A DNA stretch of 64,000 nucleotides, taken from an uncultured Collinsella sp. (GTDB taxonomy: Bacteria; Actinomycetota; Coriobacteriia; Coriobacteriales; Coriobacteriaceae). The stretch is from assembly GCA_900754275.1 (NCBI GenBank), contig CAAECF010000109.1, positions 1 to 64,000 on the forward strand, written 5' to 3'. Positions 17,019-26,037 of the stretch are shown piece after piece. The position numbers were made by a program, and so were the translations under genes. The notes beneath the pieces are model-generated. The model had not been told where the DNA came from, did not search any database, and was given only the letters and a program-made list of their open reading frames with translations. Position 1 is the first letter of the stretch. Each line of letters opens with the position of its first letter.

Positions 17019-19019
17019 TTAGTCAATCGGATCGAGCGCATCGATCTGCGCAAGCCACAGACGTGAGCTGGCGTCACTCGGCATACGCCAATCGCCGCGC
17101 GGACTGAGCGTCACCGAGCCCACCTTGGGACCATCGGGCAGGCAGCTGCGCTTAAACTGCTGGGCAAAGAAGCGACGATAGAACGTACGCAACCACGTGT
17201 GGACGGTCTTGACGTCGTAGACGCCCTCGAAGCTCTTGAGCGCCATGCGGTAGATCTTGCCCGGCTCAAAGCCAAAACGCAGCAGGTAGTAGAGGAAGTA
17301 GTCGTGCAACTCGTACGGGCCCACCAAATCCTCGGTCTTCTGCGCAATCTCGCCGTCGCCCGTGGGCGGCAGAAGCTCGGGGGACACCGGCGTATCGAGG
17401 ATATCGAGCAAGACCTCGGCAATGCGCCCGCCAAAGACATCGGCGGCATAGCGTACCAGATGGCGCACAAGCGTCTTGGGCACGCTCGCGTTGACGGCGT
17501 ACATGCTCATGTGGTCGCCGTTATAGGTAGCCCAGCCGAGCGCCAGCTCCGACAGGTCGCCCGTGCCAATGACAAAACCGCCAGCCTGGTTGGCCAGATC
17601 CATCAGAATCTGCGTACGCTCGCGCGCCTGGCTGTTCTCGTAGGTCACGTCCTGCACAGCTGGATCATGCTCAATGTCCTTGAAGTGCTGCTCCACAGCC
17701 GCGTGGATCGAAACCTCGCGGAAGCTCACACCCAGGTCGCGGGCGAGCGACTCGGCATTCGACTTGGTGCGATGCGTCGTGCCGAAGCCGGGCATGGACA
17801 CGGCTGTGATACCAGTGCGCGGCAGCCCCAGTGCATCGAAGGCACGCACGGTCACAAGCAGCGCTAGCGTGGAGTCCAAGCCGCCCGAAAGGCCGATAAC
17901 CGCAGCCTTGGTACCCGTGTGGGCAAGGCGGGTCTTGAGGCCCGCAGTCTGCAGATCGAGGATCGTCTCGCAGCGCTCGGCCAAGTCGCCGTGGTCGGCC
18001 GGCACAAAGGGCGCGCGCGGGAAAACGCGGTCGATATCGCAGGCATCGCGCAGGACGGGCTCTTTGGCCAGCACGCCCTCAAATGAAAACTCAACAGTCG
18101 TGGCCTCAGGCGCATCGTCCGCGCGCGTCCACGTCGTCGAGCGACGGCGCTCGGCAACCAGACGGTCGAGGTCAACATCGGCGATGGCCATATCGCAGGT
18201 AAGCAGTTTGGTCGCGGCGAGCTTGGAGCCGTTTTCGTAGACGAGGTTCTCGCCCGCAAAGACCATGTCGGTCGTGGACTCGCCCTCGCTCGCATCTGCA
18301 TAGGCATAGGCACAGTACAGGCGCGCGCTCTGGTTGGATATGAGGCTGCGTCGGTAATCTGCCTTGCCGATAATCTCGTCCGAGGCCGACGGGTTGAGGA
18401 TCACCGTCGCACCGGCAAGCGCCATCTCGGTCGAAGGGGGCGCCGGCACCCACAGGTCCTCGCAGACCTCAACGCCCAGCACCATATCCTCGGCACCCTC
18501 GTCACAGCAGCGGTAGACAAGCTCCGAACCCAGCGGAACCGGACCCTGACCGGCAAACTCGACCCACACGGGATCTGCGGGCGCCGGAGCAAACCAGCGG
18601 CGCTCGTAGAACTCGCCATAGTTGGGCAGATACTTCTTGGCCGTGAGGCCCAAAAGCTCGCCCGCGCAGCACACGGCGGCGCAGTTGTAGATATTCTCGG
18701 CAACTGCAACGGGAAGACCGATAGTAAAGACAATCGGCAGCTCACGAGTCTCATCGAGGATATGCACCAAAGCAGCCTCGCAGGCATGCAGTAATGTGCG
18801 GTTATGGAACAGATCGGCCGCGGTATAGCCGCACAAGTTGAGCTCGGGCAGTACCAGCGCGCGAACGCCGCGCTCAACAGCCGCGCGAACAGCCGCTAAC
18901 GCAACCTCGGCATTGCCCTCGACATCGGCCACGCGAATCTGCGGCGACGCCGCCGCCACACGCAAAAAGCCATCGTTCTTATTAGCCGAAACGCAGCATT
19001 GCCTTGTTGATCTGGACAC
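17019..19019 (-). CDS. nadE: Glutamine-dependent NAD(+) synthetase
   Basis: A 666-residue two-domain enzyme that makes NAD from deamido-NAD with glutamine as nitrogen donor. Residues about 18-300 are a nitrilase-type glutaminase with the Glu of LPELNLCGY, the Lys of KKYLPNYGEFYE and the Cys of VEVCEDLW. Residues about 340-640 are the synthetase with the ATP loop GLSGGLDSTLAL and IGTGDLSELALGWATYNGDH. The length suits the long actinobacterial form. The GTG at 19019 is the longest possible start and has no clear RBS, so translation might begin at an internal TTG or GTG near residue 19-21. Confidence 0.93.
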   Translation of the reverse strand: MSRSTRQCCVSANKNDGFLRVAAASPQIRVADVEGNAEVALAAVRAAVERGVRALVLPELNLCGYTAADLFHNRTLLHACEAALVHILDETRELPIVFTIGLPVAVAENIYNCAAVCCAGELLGLTAKKYLPNYGEFYERRWFAPAPADPVWVEFAGQGPVPLGSELVYRCCDEGAEDMVLGVEVCEDLWVPAPPSTEMALAGATVILNPSASDEIIGKADYRRSLISNQSARLYCAYAYADASEGESTTDMVFAGENLVYENGSKLAATKLLTCDMAIADVDLDRLVAERRRSTTWTRADDAPEATTVEFSFEGVLAKEPVLRDACDIDRVFPRAPFVPADHGDLAERCETILDLQTAGLKTRLAHTGTKAAVIGLSGGLDSTLALLVTVRAFDALGLPRTGITAVSMPGFGTTHRTKSNAESLARDLGVSFREVSIHAAVEQHFKDIEHDPAVQDVTYENSQARERTQILMDLANQAGGFVIGTGDLSELALGWATYNGDHMSMYAVNASVPKTLVRHLVRYAADVFGGRIAEVLLDILDTPVSPELLPPTGDGEIAQKTEDLVGPYELHDYFLYYLLRFGFEPGKIYRMALKSFEGVYDVKTVHTWLRTFYRRFFAQQFKRSCLPDGPKVGSVTLSPRGDWRMPSDASSRLWLAQIDALDPID

Positions 19020-19146
19020 TGGAGGCCCCTTCTACCCTGAGATTCAGTCTAACGGACGTTCACATATCTCTAACTAGCCAAAGCAACCTCCCAGTTTACT
19101 GAGAGGCCAACCTGTGCTAAAAGCATGTATTTCAAAAATATCTTTA

Positions 19147-19185
19147 ATTAAAAAAGGAGAAATCGATAATCGACTTCTCCTTTAA
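19147..19185 (-). terminator. Rho-independent terminator of the radical SAM operon
   Basis: On the minus strand AAAGGAGAA(G)TCGA pairs with TCGA(T)TTCTCCTTT around TTA and continues into a seven-T run. It lies 24 nt after the small peptide gene and closes the four-gene operon. Confidence 0.9.
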
Positions 19186-19208
19186 GCGAGGCGAGTAAAT
19201 TCCGAAAC

Positions 19209-19319
19209 TAATGGCAGAATTTATCCATGTAGTCCTCAAAGTCGAACACTTCCACCACGACGCCCTCTTCCTGAAACTCTTTCAGTTGCTCCAAGAGATC
19301 TTTGTTAATAACGTCCATG
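19209..19319 (-). CDS. 36-residue small peptide, candidate precursor of a modified peptide
   Basis: A 36-codon ORF starting ATG at 19319 and ending TAG at 19209. AGGAGG overlaps the stop of the radical SAM gene and stands eight bases before the ATG, one of the best RBSs in the window. The N-terminal half (MDVINKDLLEQLKEFQEEG) is predicted helical and acidic; then comes a hydrophobic stretch V20-V22, an aromatic/acidic run F25-D26-F27-E28-D29-Y30 and the tail MDKFCH with a single Cys35. It is not exported by any visible signal. Its place, directly after a B12-radical SAM enzyme and before a strong terminator, suggests that it is the enzyme's substrate. No similarity to a named precursor family is recognised. 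Confidence 0.75.
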
Positions 19320-19331
19320 CAGAAACCTCCT

Positions 19332-21653
19332 CTATCTAATCAATTGTAGTATATCTGCTTTCATGCAATTATCAACCAACTTGTTTAATTGCTCCTCGTT
19401 TGCCGATAGTCCCTCTTTTTTCAAAATGTCGCGCACCTCGTTCTTAGTAATCGGCTTTTCAAACAACGAAAGCAAAGCGAACGAAAAATCATTAACCGCA
19501 CACATTCTATGGGTGGCACAACTCAGCAGTACTCTTAACCCCTCTTTTGAGCGTCCGACTTCTTTCACAAACGAACTTTTAACCAATTGAAAACCATTAT
19601 CGTGCATTACATAATCGGCATCGATATTTGTATTCAGCAATCCATAATGCAACAGTTCTTCTATCGCCCTTGTCAGCTCGAGGTCGCCCTGATCAAGGAT
19701 AAGAGAAATGCTACAATCGGCCTCCAATAAACGGGCCAACTTAAGGTATACCAACTGGGAAACAGCATAGACATGATGGTATTCAGAATTATAGAAGTAG
19801 GCAAATGGCTCAACGAGCACGACAGAGGTCTTGGAATCCAGCCAGATTCGATCAGCTGGATTTAGACTAGTTAGCCGTCGCTTTACTTTGGTCAAATGTC
19901 CCTTATACCTGACAGCGTGAATAGAATCTAGGATCCAGGTCACCTCTGAAATATGAAGCCGCTGGGGCAAGTCAATTGTGTCGCTACCGTTTATGACCTC
20001 TTGCATATAAAAATCAATATGATGCTCATCAGATAAGGATTTTGCTTCATTTAAAGTTAAACCAGTGCCTGAAACATAATCCACTTCGAGGCGCAAATCC
20101 TCATATTGGGACTTCGGCATTACAGAGACACCATACTTATCGGGATGATTCCAAACATCCGACCCCATAACGAGACCAAAATTCGTAAATCCTCTCGTGG
20201 AATATGGAACACCACATACCTGTTTTGAATAATTCAAAACATTCTCTGTATAAGCTAAGGTGTTCAGAGCCTCTTCTTTAGTTTCGGTCGGAAAGCCAAT
20301 CATAAAGAATAGATGAACAGGAATACCCGCATTGAGACAATCATGGATATTGCGATCAATCCAATCAACTCTCGTGTTCTTCTTCATTAGATCAAGAACT
20401 CTTTGGTTGTATGACTCGAGGCCAAACTGAATCTGCCTACATCCACTTTGGTATATCTTGTTGAAAACGTCTGTACTTAGGGTTGGAGAGAACCTCGTTT
20501 CTCCATGCCAGAAAAACGTTTTTCCCGATGCGTTTATTTCATCCGCGAGTTGCTCCATTCTTTTGCCTTCGAATGTTTCATCCACAAAAGAGAAAACTCT
20601 CGTGCCGTATTTTTCATTTAACCGACACATTATTTCAAATACTCTCGATATAGGCATCTTTCGGTAACAACCACCGGTAGCACCGGGAATGGTGCAGAAG
20701 GCGCAATGATTAAAACACTGCCTAGAGGAATAAACCGGCAATATTAACTCAGGCATGAAGTATTTAGAAAGGGCGAAGCCATCGAAATCGGGAACTGTAT
20801 CGTTGATAAATGTTTGCTCAATCCGATGGTTTTTATATATCTTTCCACCTTTAGCATGGCAAAGGTTTGGAACACAGTCGAGATTGTCATCACCAGAGTC
20901 AAGAGCCTCAAGAAGACGTGCAAGCGGCTCTTCGCCGTCATACATCATTATCGAATCAATGTATTCAAAAAAGGGATGCCATTCTTTCATGCAGTCATCT
21001 GCTAAACGAGTAATGTAATTGCCGCCCAATGAGACGTGTTTAACAGATGGACATTCTTCTTTAATCAGTTTCGCTAACGTAACTGCAGAAATCAATTGGA
21101 AACAGCCGCTCACCGAAATCCCAATAAACTCGATTTTTTCCCTCTGAATACGCTTAAGAAAGGCAGTTTCATAGAAGGAAATAAACGGATTATGCAAGGT
21201 ATCCGCAAGCGATTTCATTATTTCTGGTGTCGAATAATAATCATAGGGCAGATCTATGGAGTTGAACGTGTATTTAACTCCATATGAGACGTGATTTATG
21301 ATATAGAGTGCATTTCTAAAAATGTTTTCAGCATATTGTCTTTCTTTTAGATTAAAGTATCTCTTCGATCTGAAAATATCTTTTGCCTCGTCAACATTAA
21401 GTGCTGACTTTTGTATCAACTCGATTGTTAATTGAACATTCGAACTAAACGAATCCTTTGATTCCCGATACCTTTTACAGCACTCTTCGACATGTCTAAA
21501 AGATAGGAGGTCATCGTAAAATTCCACGTTTAAGTCAACAATGTCAACTTTGTATTGTTCAACCTCTTGAAGATATGACTTCAAAACAGGCAAGGCAAGA
21601 TACGGCCCCACTGGACTCCATCCTGGGGGAAATACTAAAAGCGTTTTAGGCAT
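19332..21653 (-). CDS. B12-binding-domain radical SAM enzyme with C-terminal winged-helix-like region
   Basis: A 773-residue radical SAM protein. It starts KTLLVFPPGWSPVGPYLALPVLKSYL, the usual opening of cobalamin-binding radical SAM enzymes, and the B12 fold covers about residues 1-290 (with FIGISVSGCFQL and HVSLGGNYITR). The [4Fe-4S]-binding CX3CX2C is CFNHCAFC, about residue 314, followed by GGCYRK, FSFVDETF and GLESYNQRVLDLMKK. The last ~200 residues are an extra region that includes LLSLFEKPITKNEVRDIL and a terminal LNKLVDNCMKADIL, reminiscent of a PqqD-like or winged-helix peptide-binding domain. The gap to the MFS gene is 7 nt and to the small peptide 12 nt. The base composition is much AT-richer than its neighbours, suggesting transfer. 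Methylation or C-C bond formation on the peptide is plausible. Confidence 0.88.
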   Translation of the reverse strand: MPKTLLVFPPGWSPVGPYLALPVLKSYLQEVEQYKVDIVDLNVEFYDDLLSFRHVEECCKRYRESKDSFSSNVQLTIELIQKSALNVDEAKDIFRSKRYFNLKERQYAENIFRNALYIINHVSYGVKYTFNSIDLPYDYYSTPEIMKSLADTLHNPFISFYETAFLKRIQREKIEFIGISVSGCFQLISAVTLAKLIKEECPSVKHVSLGGNYITRLADDCMKEWHPFFEYIDSIMMYDGEEPLARLLEALDSGDDNLDCVPNLCHAKGGKIYKNHRIEQTFINDTVPDFDGFALSKYFMPELILPVYSSRQCFNHCAFCTIPGATGGCYRKMPISRVFEIMCRLNEKYGTRVFSFVDETFEGKRMEQLADEINASGKTFFWHGETRFSPTLSTDVFNKIYQSGCRQIQFGLESYNQRVLDLMKKNTRVDWIDRNIHDCLNAGIPVHLFFMIGFPTETKEEALNTLAYTENVLNYSKQVCGVPYSTRGFTNFGLVMGSDVWNHPDKYGVSVMPKSQYEDLRLEVDYVSGTGLTLNEAKSLSDEHHIDFYMQEVINGSDTIDLPQRLHISEVTWILDSIHAVRYKGHLTKVKRRLTSLNPADRIWLDSKTSVVLVEPFAYFYNSEYHHVYAVSQLVYLKLARLLEADCSISLILDQGDLELTRAIEELLHYGLLNTNIDADYVMHDNGFQLVKSSFVKEVGRSKEGLRVLLSCATHRMCAVNDFSFALLSLFEKPITKNEVRDILKKEGLSANEEQLNKLVDNCMKADILQLIR

Positions 21654-21660
21654 ATCAACG

Positions 21661-22845
21661 TCACATCTTTCGCAAATAATTCAATTGAAACACAACTACC
21701 ATCATAATTGAAAATACACCAAGTCCTGTAACGAGAATTGAGAACATCGCGATGCTCGTGAACAGCGAAACAAGGAGTGTTGAAATAACAACAGCAACCG
21801 ATTGCAAAGACTCCCTAATTGAAAACAGGCTTATCGATTCAGATTCGTCTCTCGCCAAATCCTGCAGCGATGTTATGAGAAGCACATCTTGAATGGCGTT
21901 TCCGGCACCGACGATAAAAAGGAAAATAAACGATATCCCAGACGCATAGCGATAGCCAAACGCCAGATACGCACCGAGCGCAAGATACGTCACAAAACAA
22001 TATGATTTAACGCAATCGGAACCACTAATTAAACGACCATATATTGTATTTCCGAACAACAGTCCGATTGTAAGACTACTCTGAAGGAATCCGTATTGTA
22101 TCGATGACGAGTCAAATTGCAATTGCGCAATAGCTGGCAAAAGAGAATTCAGAGAGCCGAATGCCACACCACTAGAAATATCGATTAATAGGAAACCAAT
22201 TGCCAAGTGCTTCGCGCTAAGATCACTAAATGCAGTCCTGTTTTTTTCATTTTTGCTTATCCCCTCTTTATCATTAACCTCGATAACCGACGGAACATCT
22301 CGCAGCAACCAGAACGACGCGGCAAAAGAAAGCGCGTCTAATGCAAGAACAGCCTCCGCCCCAAATTGAGCGACAACAAAACCGCCGGCAACTGGCCCCA
22401 GAACCATCATCAAATTCTGCAGAAACCCAAACGAATTATTAATTACGTCGCGATTGATACTATTCGTATTGGCTCTTAACAACGAGTAAAAGCAGGGCAT
22501 TTCAACCGTTCGGCAAAGCGATACCGCGCACGTAATAGCAAACATACTCCATTTACTATCAACAAAAATATAGCAAACGAATAATCCCGCGCGAATTAAG
22601 TCTGCCAATCTCATGGCCTGCAGTGTCCCGATACCCATCTTCTGAGGCAGCTGCGCGAGCGCAACTGAAAACAGAGAGGGGGCAAATCTGCAGCAGACCA
22701 TCAAAGCAGTTGCAGAAACATCGTGAGTTACCTCGTAAATCAGCATTGGCAAAGCAATATTCGCACACCAATTGCCTATTTCGCTTATCCCTCTAGCAAT
22801 ATATAGGACCCGAACCGGACGGCTAGCTCTCAATACCGTGAACAT
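21661..22845 (-). CDS. MFS transporter, probable exporter of the cluster
   Basis: A 394-residue major facilitator with about 12 hydrophobic segments and the family's early SEIGNWCANIALPMLIYE and RLADLIRAGLF segments. It resembles the drug/peptide exporter-type MFS proteins. It overlaps the end of the DUF2087 gene and is seven bases from the radical SAM gene, so it would export the modified product. ATG 22845 is preferred; a GTG at 22848 is equally spaced from GAGG. AT-rich. Confidence 0.85.
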   Translation of the reverse strand: MFTVLRASRPVRVLYIARGISEIGNWCANIALPMLIYEVTHDVSATALMVCCRFAPSLFSVALAQLPQKMGIGTLQAMRLADLIRAGLFVCYIFVDSKWSMFAITCAVSLCRTVEMPCFYSLLRANTNSINRDVINNSFGFLQNLMMVLGPVAGGFVVAQFGAEAVLALDALSFAASFWLLRDVPSVIEVNDKEGISKNEKNRTAFSDLSAKHLAIGFLLIDISSGVAFGSLNSLLPAIAQLQFDSSSIQYGFLQSSLTIGLLFGNTIYGRLISGSDCVKSYCFVTYLALGAYLAFGYRYASGISFIFLFIVGAGNAIQDVLLITSLQDLARDESESISLFSIRESLQSVAVVISTLLVSLFTSIAMFSILVTGLGVFSIMMVVVFQLNYLRKM

Positions 22846-23104
22846 CACGATTAACCTCGTATTTCAGGCCTCGCTCATCCCTTAATAGGAATCCATAATC
22901 AACCAAGTACCGCCTCAACACGGCATAATCAGGATAGAGCTGTGACAGCACACGATTAACCTGAAGCTCCGTATAACTTGTATTTAATTCAAAGAAAGAG
23001 ACGGCCCATAGCAGCATGATTCTTTTATAGCTTTCCTTTTTTGGAATTGAAACCAGCTCGCCATTCTTGAGAAATCGTTTTTTAAAGTCTATTAGCTCAT
23101 CCAT
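22823..23104 (-). CDS. DUF2087 domain protein
   Basis: A 93-residue protein that is a single DUF2087 domain: FLKNGELVSIPKKESYKR, then a TSYTELQVNRVLSQLYPDYAVLRRYLVDYG core and a Y-E terminal strand. Stand-alone or ArsR-fused DUF2087 proteins are thought to be DNA-binding or regulatory. GGAGGATGTGA precedes the ATG. It heads the operon and may regulate it; a partner function with the radical SAM enzyme is also possible. Confidence 0.85.
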   Translation of the reverse strand: MDELIDFKKRFLKNGELVSIPKKESYKRIMLLWAVSFFELNTSYTELQVNRVLSQLYPDYAVLRRYLVDYGFLLRDERGLKYEVNRDVHGIES

Positions 23105-23183
23105 TCACATCCTCCATTTCATACGCATCTAATACTAAAAATGCATACGCTTTAGGTCATCGCATTCGGCTTCTATATTCGAA

Positions 23184-23423
23184 CTAAACTCGAACTAATC
23201 TAAATGATTTGCTCAAACACTCTTCGAAAGCTCGTTTTTCACTCTGAGTAAAACGCCCTTCCCAGTCAGTCCACGAACAGGAAGGCAACTCACAGCGAGC
23301 GGAGTCGAAGCCCTCTGCCGTCGGTCGTTCAAAATGCACGACAACCTTTTCGATATCCCCATCTGTAATCAGGTCAGAATGAACGACCTCGGTACCGTCT
23401 TCGAATGTCATATACGGGTACAT
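23184..23423 (-). CDS. Small conserved hypothetical protein
   Basis: A 79-residue acidic protein beginning MYPYMTFEDGTEVVHSDLI and continuing HFERPTAEGFDSARCELPSC. I recall similar small proteins as common in Firmicutes and actinobacteria, often near mobile DNA, but no function is known to me. The ATG at 23423 follows GAGGTGG; the open frame goes 85 codons further upstream with low-quality sequence and is not used. It is the first gene beyond the radical SAM operon. Confidence 0.6.
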   Translation of the reverse strand: MYPYMTFEDGTEVVHSDLITDGDIEKVVVHFERPTAEGFDSARCELPSCSWTDWEGRFTQSEKRAFEECLSKSFRLVRV

Positions 23424-23597
23424 CACGTAAACCACCTCGCAATCGTAAATCCAGTTTAGCATCAAGCTATTGCACCAAAGACAGCAAGCCCCCTTGATGA
23501 GTTGATGGTATCTGTTAAATGTCACGTACGATTCGCATCTGGTGGGTACCCTGATGGCTACACGAAACGAAGCAGATTTACACCGGGAGGACCCCGT

Positions 23598-24548
23598 ATG
23601 ACAACCAAGTACACCGACGCGCCGCGCACGCGCGTCATGACGCCAGCATCGCTCAACAACGGCGTGCACGAGAACCATTCCATCGGACAGACCATGGCCA
23701 TCGCGCCCAAAAAGGGCCTGTTTGACGACATTTCCATTCCCCAGATCATCGCCGGCGCCGCAGCTGCCGCCACGAGCGTCGCACTTGCCTCCAAGATTGG
23801 TATCGCTGGTTCAGTAATTGGCGCCGCCGTGAGCTCGGTCATCACCGTTGTGTCATCGCAGGTCTACCGCCACTTTATCTCTGCCAGCGCCGAAGCCATC
23901 AAAGGTACGCACGCCGCCGTCGACTACCCCGCCGGCGCCTACGAGCCCGTTGAGTTTAATGCCGAGGAGCACCTGGGCGGCGCCGCGACTACGCAGGAGA
24001 TGCGCCAGATTGCGGGGCGCGCGACCACGGCGCGCGTTGCTCCCGACAGCCTGCGCGCCAAGGCGGCGGCAGAGCGCAGTCAGACGCAAAAGAAGGTCAT
24101 CGTCTTCTCGATCGCCATCGCCATCGTCGCGGTCATCGCCTGCGCCGGCGCCATCCTTATCACCACCGCCGGTGAGGGTCTGGGCGAGCGCCCCGAGCCA
24201 ATCCTTTCGTCGCGCACGACGGAAAGCGATGCAAATGGCAACACCCAGTCGCAAGACCAGCAGGCACAGACGGACGGCACGCAAGACAGTTCCACCTCTA
24301 CCGATTCGTCCTCGAATACCCAAAACCAATCGCAGGGCGCCGATTCTTCTGTGAACAACAGCGGCGCGCAATCCGGCACGACCGACTCAAGCCAAACGAC
24401 TGACGGTTCGCAGCCGAACACGGGAGGCCAGACGAGCGACACCACGTCGGGAACGGGCACAGCAGACAGCAACAACAGCAATTCGAGTGGCACCACATCG
24501 GGCACGGCATCTGACAGTTCAAGCCAAGGCACGACATCGGACAACTAG
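23598..24548 (+). CDS. Hypothetical membrane protein with long Ser/Thr-rich tail
   Basis: A 316-residue protein. Residues about 45-95 contain a glycine- and alanine-rich hydrophobic pair (IIAGAAAAATSVALASKIGIAGSVIGAAVSS, described by its ends) and about residues 172-195 a single strong membrane helix (VIVFSIAIAIVAVIACAGAIL). The last ~110 residues are almost only Ser, Thr, Gly, Asn, Asp and Gln and would lie outside the cell. GGGAGGACCCCGT precedes ATG 23598. Function unknown; a stalk-like surface protein is possible. Confidence 0.75.
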   Translation: MTTKYTDAPRTRVMTPASLNNGVHENHSIGQTMAIAPKKGLFDDISIPQIIAGAAAAATSVALASKIGIAGSVIGAAVSSVITVVSSQVYRHFISASAEAIKGTHAAVDYPAGAYEPVEFNAEEHLGGAATTQEMRQIAGRATTARVAPDSLRAKAAAERSQTQKKVIVFSIAIAIVAVIACAGAILITTAGEGLGERPEPILSSRTTESDANGNTQSQDQQAQTDGTQDSSTSTDSSSNTQNQSQGADSSVNNSGAQSGTTDSSQTTDGSQPNTGGQTSDTTSGTGTADSNNSNSSGTTSGTASDSSSQGTTSDN

Positions 24549-24683
24549 GCGCTGCATCCCCAGATAGGCAACCTGTACAACGGACGCGAATCGATAGCGG
24601 TTCGCGCCCGTTTGCCTTGGGCGACGAGATGGCAAGCCCCGCGCGATGGTAAGATGCTTTGGTGTGTAAAGAGGAGATTTGCC

Positions 24684-25982
24684 ATGAGCAAGACAATAGT
24701 TACGCCCACGCTTTCGCTGGGCAACCACATCTATCTGTATCGCCTGCTGCGCGATGCGATTGGATGCGGCAAGCAAACGTTTATGACGCAGGTCGAGGAG
24801 GCACTCGCCGCTGGTGACATGGCCGCTTATGACCTGGGCTTCGAGTCCACGCGCGAGCTGCTCGAGGAGCTCGACGACTGCATTAAGCTGACCGTCTTTA
24901 AGGGCGGTCGCCTGTATGCCACGGTCATCGCCAACGAGGCCTGGGATGCCGCCCTTGCCAAGGGCGAGGACAAGCCCAAGGCTGCCAAGGGAGCCAAGCA
25001 GTCCTACAAAAAGAAAAAACGCGGCGAGAAGGACCTCAAGGCCGTGCGCCCCAAGCACGTTAAGCGTCCCGAGCCTGAAGCCATGGTTGAAGCCGTGCCA
25101 GAATCCGAGCCCGAGCCCGAGATCGAAGTCGCTATTGAGGTAACGGCAGAAGCCGAAACCGAAATCACCGCTACGACCGATCCCGAAGTCATATCCGAGC
25201 AGGAAGCCACTGCGGAGCTCAACGAGGCTCCCAAGTCGACAGCAGAAGAAGCCGCTAGCCAACCTGAGGCGTCTGCGCTCCAAAACAGCGATGTCTTTGG
25301 CGACGAGGCCGAGGACGATCAGCCCGCCGATCAAGACGCTACCGAGTCGGCGCCGAAGCCCGAGACGCCGCAGCCCGCCATCTCGCTCACGGTCGTCTAT
25401 GACCCCGAGAACGCCAACGCCGGCATCACCACTATGGCATCCACGCCCATCGAAGCAAAGTCGAGCGTCGAGAATGAGAGCGCGATGCAGGTTGAGTTTG
25501 AAACTGCAGCTGTAGACGCGCCCGTCACCGTGAAGCCCGCAGATTCCGCAGTTAAGCCGGAACCGGTGCCTGAGCCCGCACCCGTCATCGAATCCGTGCC
25601 CACCTCTACTTGCGACCAAGTTCCCGCACCGGCACCGGCTTCGGTACCCGCAGCGGCCCCAACCCCCGCACCCGCAGCGCCCGCCATCCCTGAGGACTTC
25701 CCCGTCGATTTCGCAACCGAGGTCTTCTGCCCCGGCCCGCTTCTGCACCAGTTGTCGACCTATCTCCCCTACGGCGCCGACACGCTCGGCATTGTCGGCG
25801 AGTACTACTGGATCGCCCGCGAGCGCGGTACCATCGAGGCCGCGCGAAACCGCGCAAACTTCCCCCTGTGCTACACGCAGGCCGGCGAGCGCCGCGAGGT
25901 TACCGTGCGCATCCGCCGCAACACCACCGGCGGTCTCGGAGCCGCCTGGGCCATCGACAAGGTCGAAGCCCCGGTCGAGTAA
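24684..25982 (+). CDS. Hypothetical protein: N-terminal LOTUS-like domain, acidic proline-rich linker, C-terminal conserved domain
   Basis: A 432-residue protein without membrane segments. Residues about 1-95 (FMTQVEEALAAGDMAAYDLGFESTRELLEELDDCIKL, shown by its ends) look like an OST-HTH/LOTUS-type RNA-binding fold, then a Lys-rich patch (KQSYKKKKRGEKD). Residues about 130-345 are a low-complexity Glu/Pro/Ala linker. The last ~85 residues (FPVDFATEVFCPGPLL...YYWIARERG...) are an ordered domain. AGAGGAGA precedes ATG 24684. The N-terminal resemblance is by pattern only. Confidence 0.7.
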   Translation: MSKTIVTPTLSLGNHIYLYRLLRDAIGCGKQTFMTQVEEALAAGDMAAYDLGFESTRELLEELDDCIKLTVFKGGRLYATVIANEAWDAALAKGEDKPKAAKGAKQSYKKKKRGEKDLKAVRPKHVKRPEPEAMVEAVPESEPEPEIEVAIEVTAEAETEITATTDPEVISEQEATAELNEAPKSTAEEAASQPEASALQNSDVFGDEAEDDQPADQDATESAPKPETPQPAISLTVVYDPENANAGITTMASTPIEAKSSVENESAMQVEFETAAVDAPVTVKPADSAVKPEPVPEPAPVIESVPTSTCDQVPAPAPASVPAAAPTPAPAAPAIPEDFPVDFATEVFCPGPLLHQLSTYLPYGADTLGIVGEYYWIARERGTIEAARNRANFPLCYTQAGERREVTVRIRRNTTGGLGAAWAIDKVEAPVE

Positions 25983-25984
25983 AA

Positions 25985-26025
25985 AACGGCCTCGGATAGC
26001 CAATTTGACCATCCGAGGCCGTTTG
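25985..26025. terminator. Bidirectional terminator
   Basis: AAACGGCCTCGGAT pairs with ATCCGAGGCCGTTT around a 13-nt loop; on the minus strand it runs into TTTTTTA. It lies between the convergent 24684 and 26038 genes. Confidence 0.88.
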
Positions 26026-26037
26026 AATTCAGGCCTT

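Noticed and set aside
19020..19146. Second small peptide upstream of nadE
   Set aside because: A GGAGG-like word exists but no frame of more than a few codons follows.
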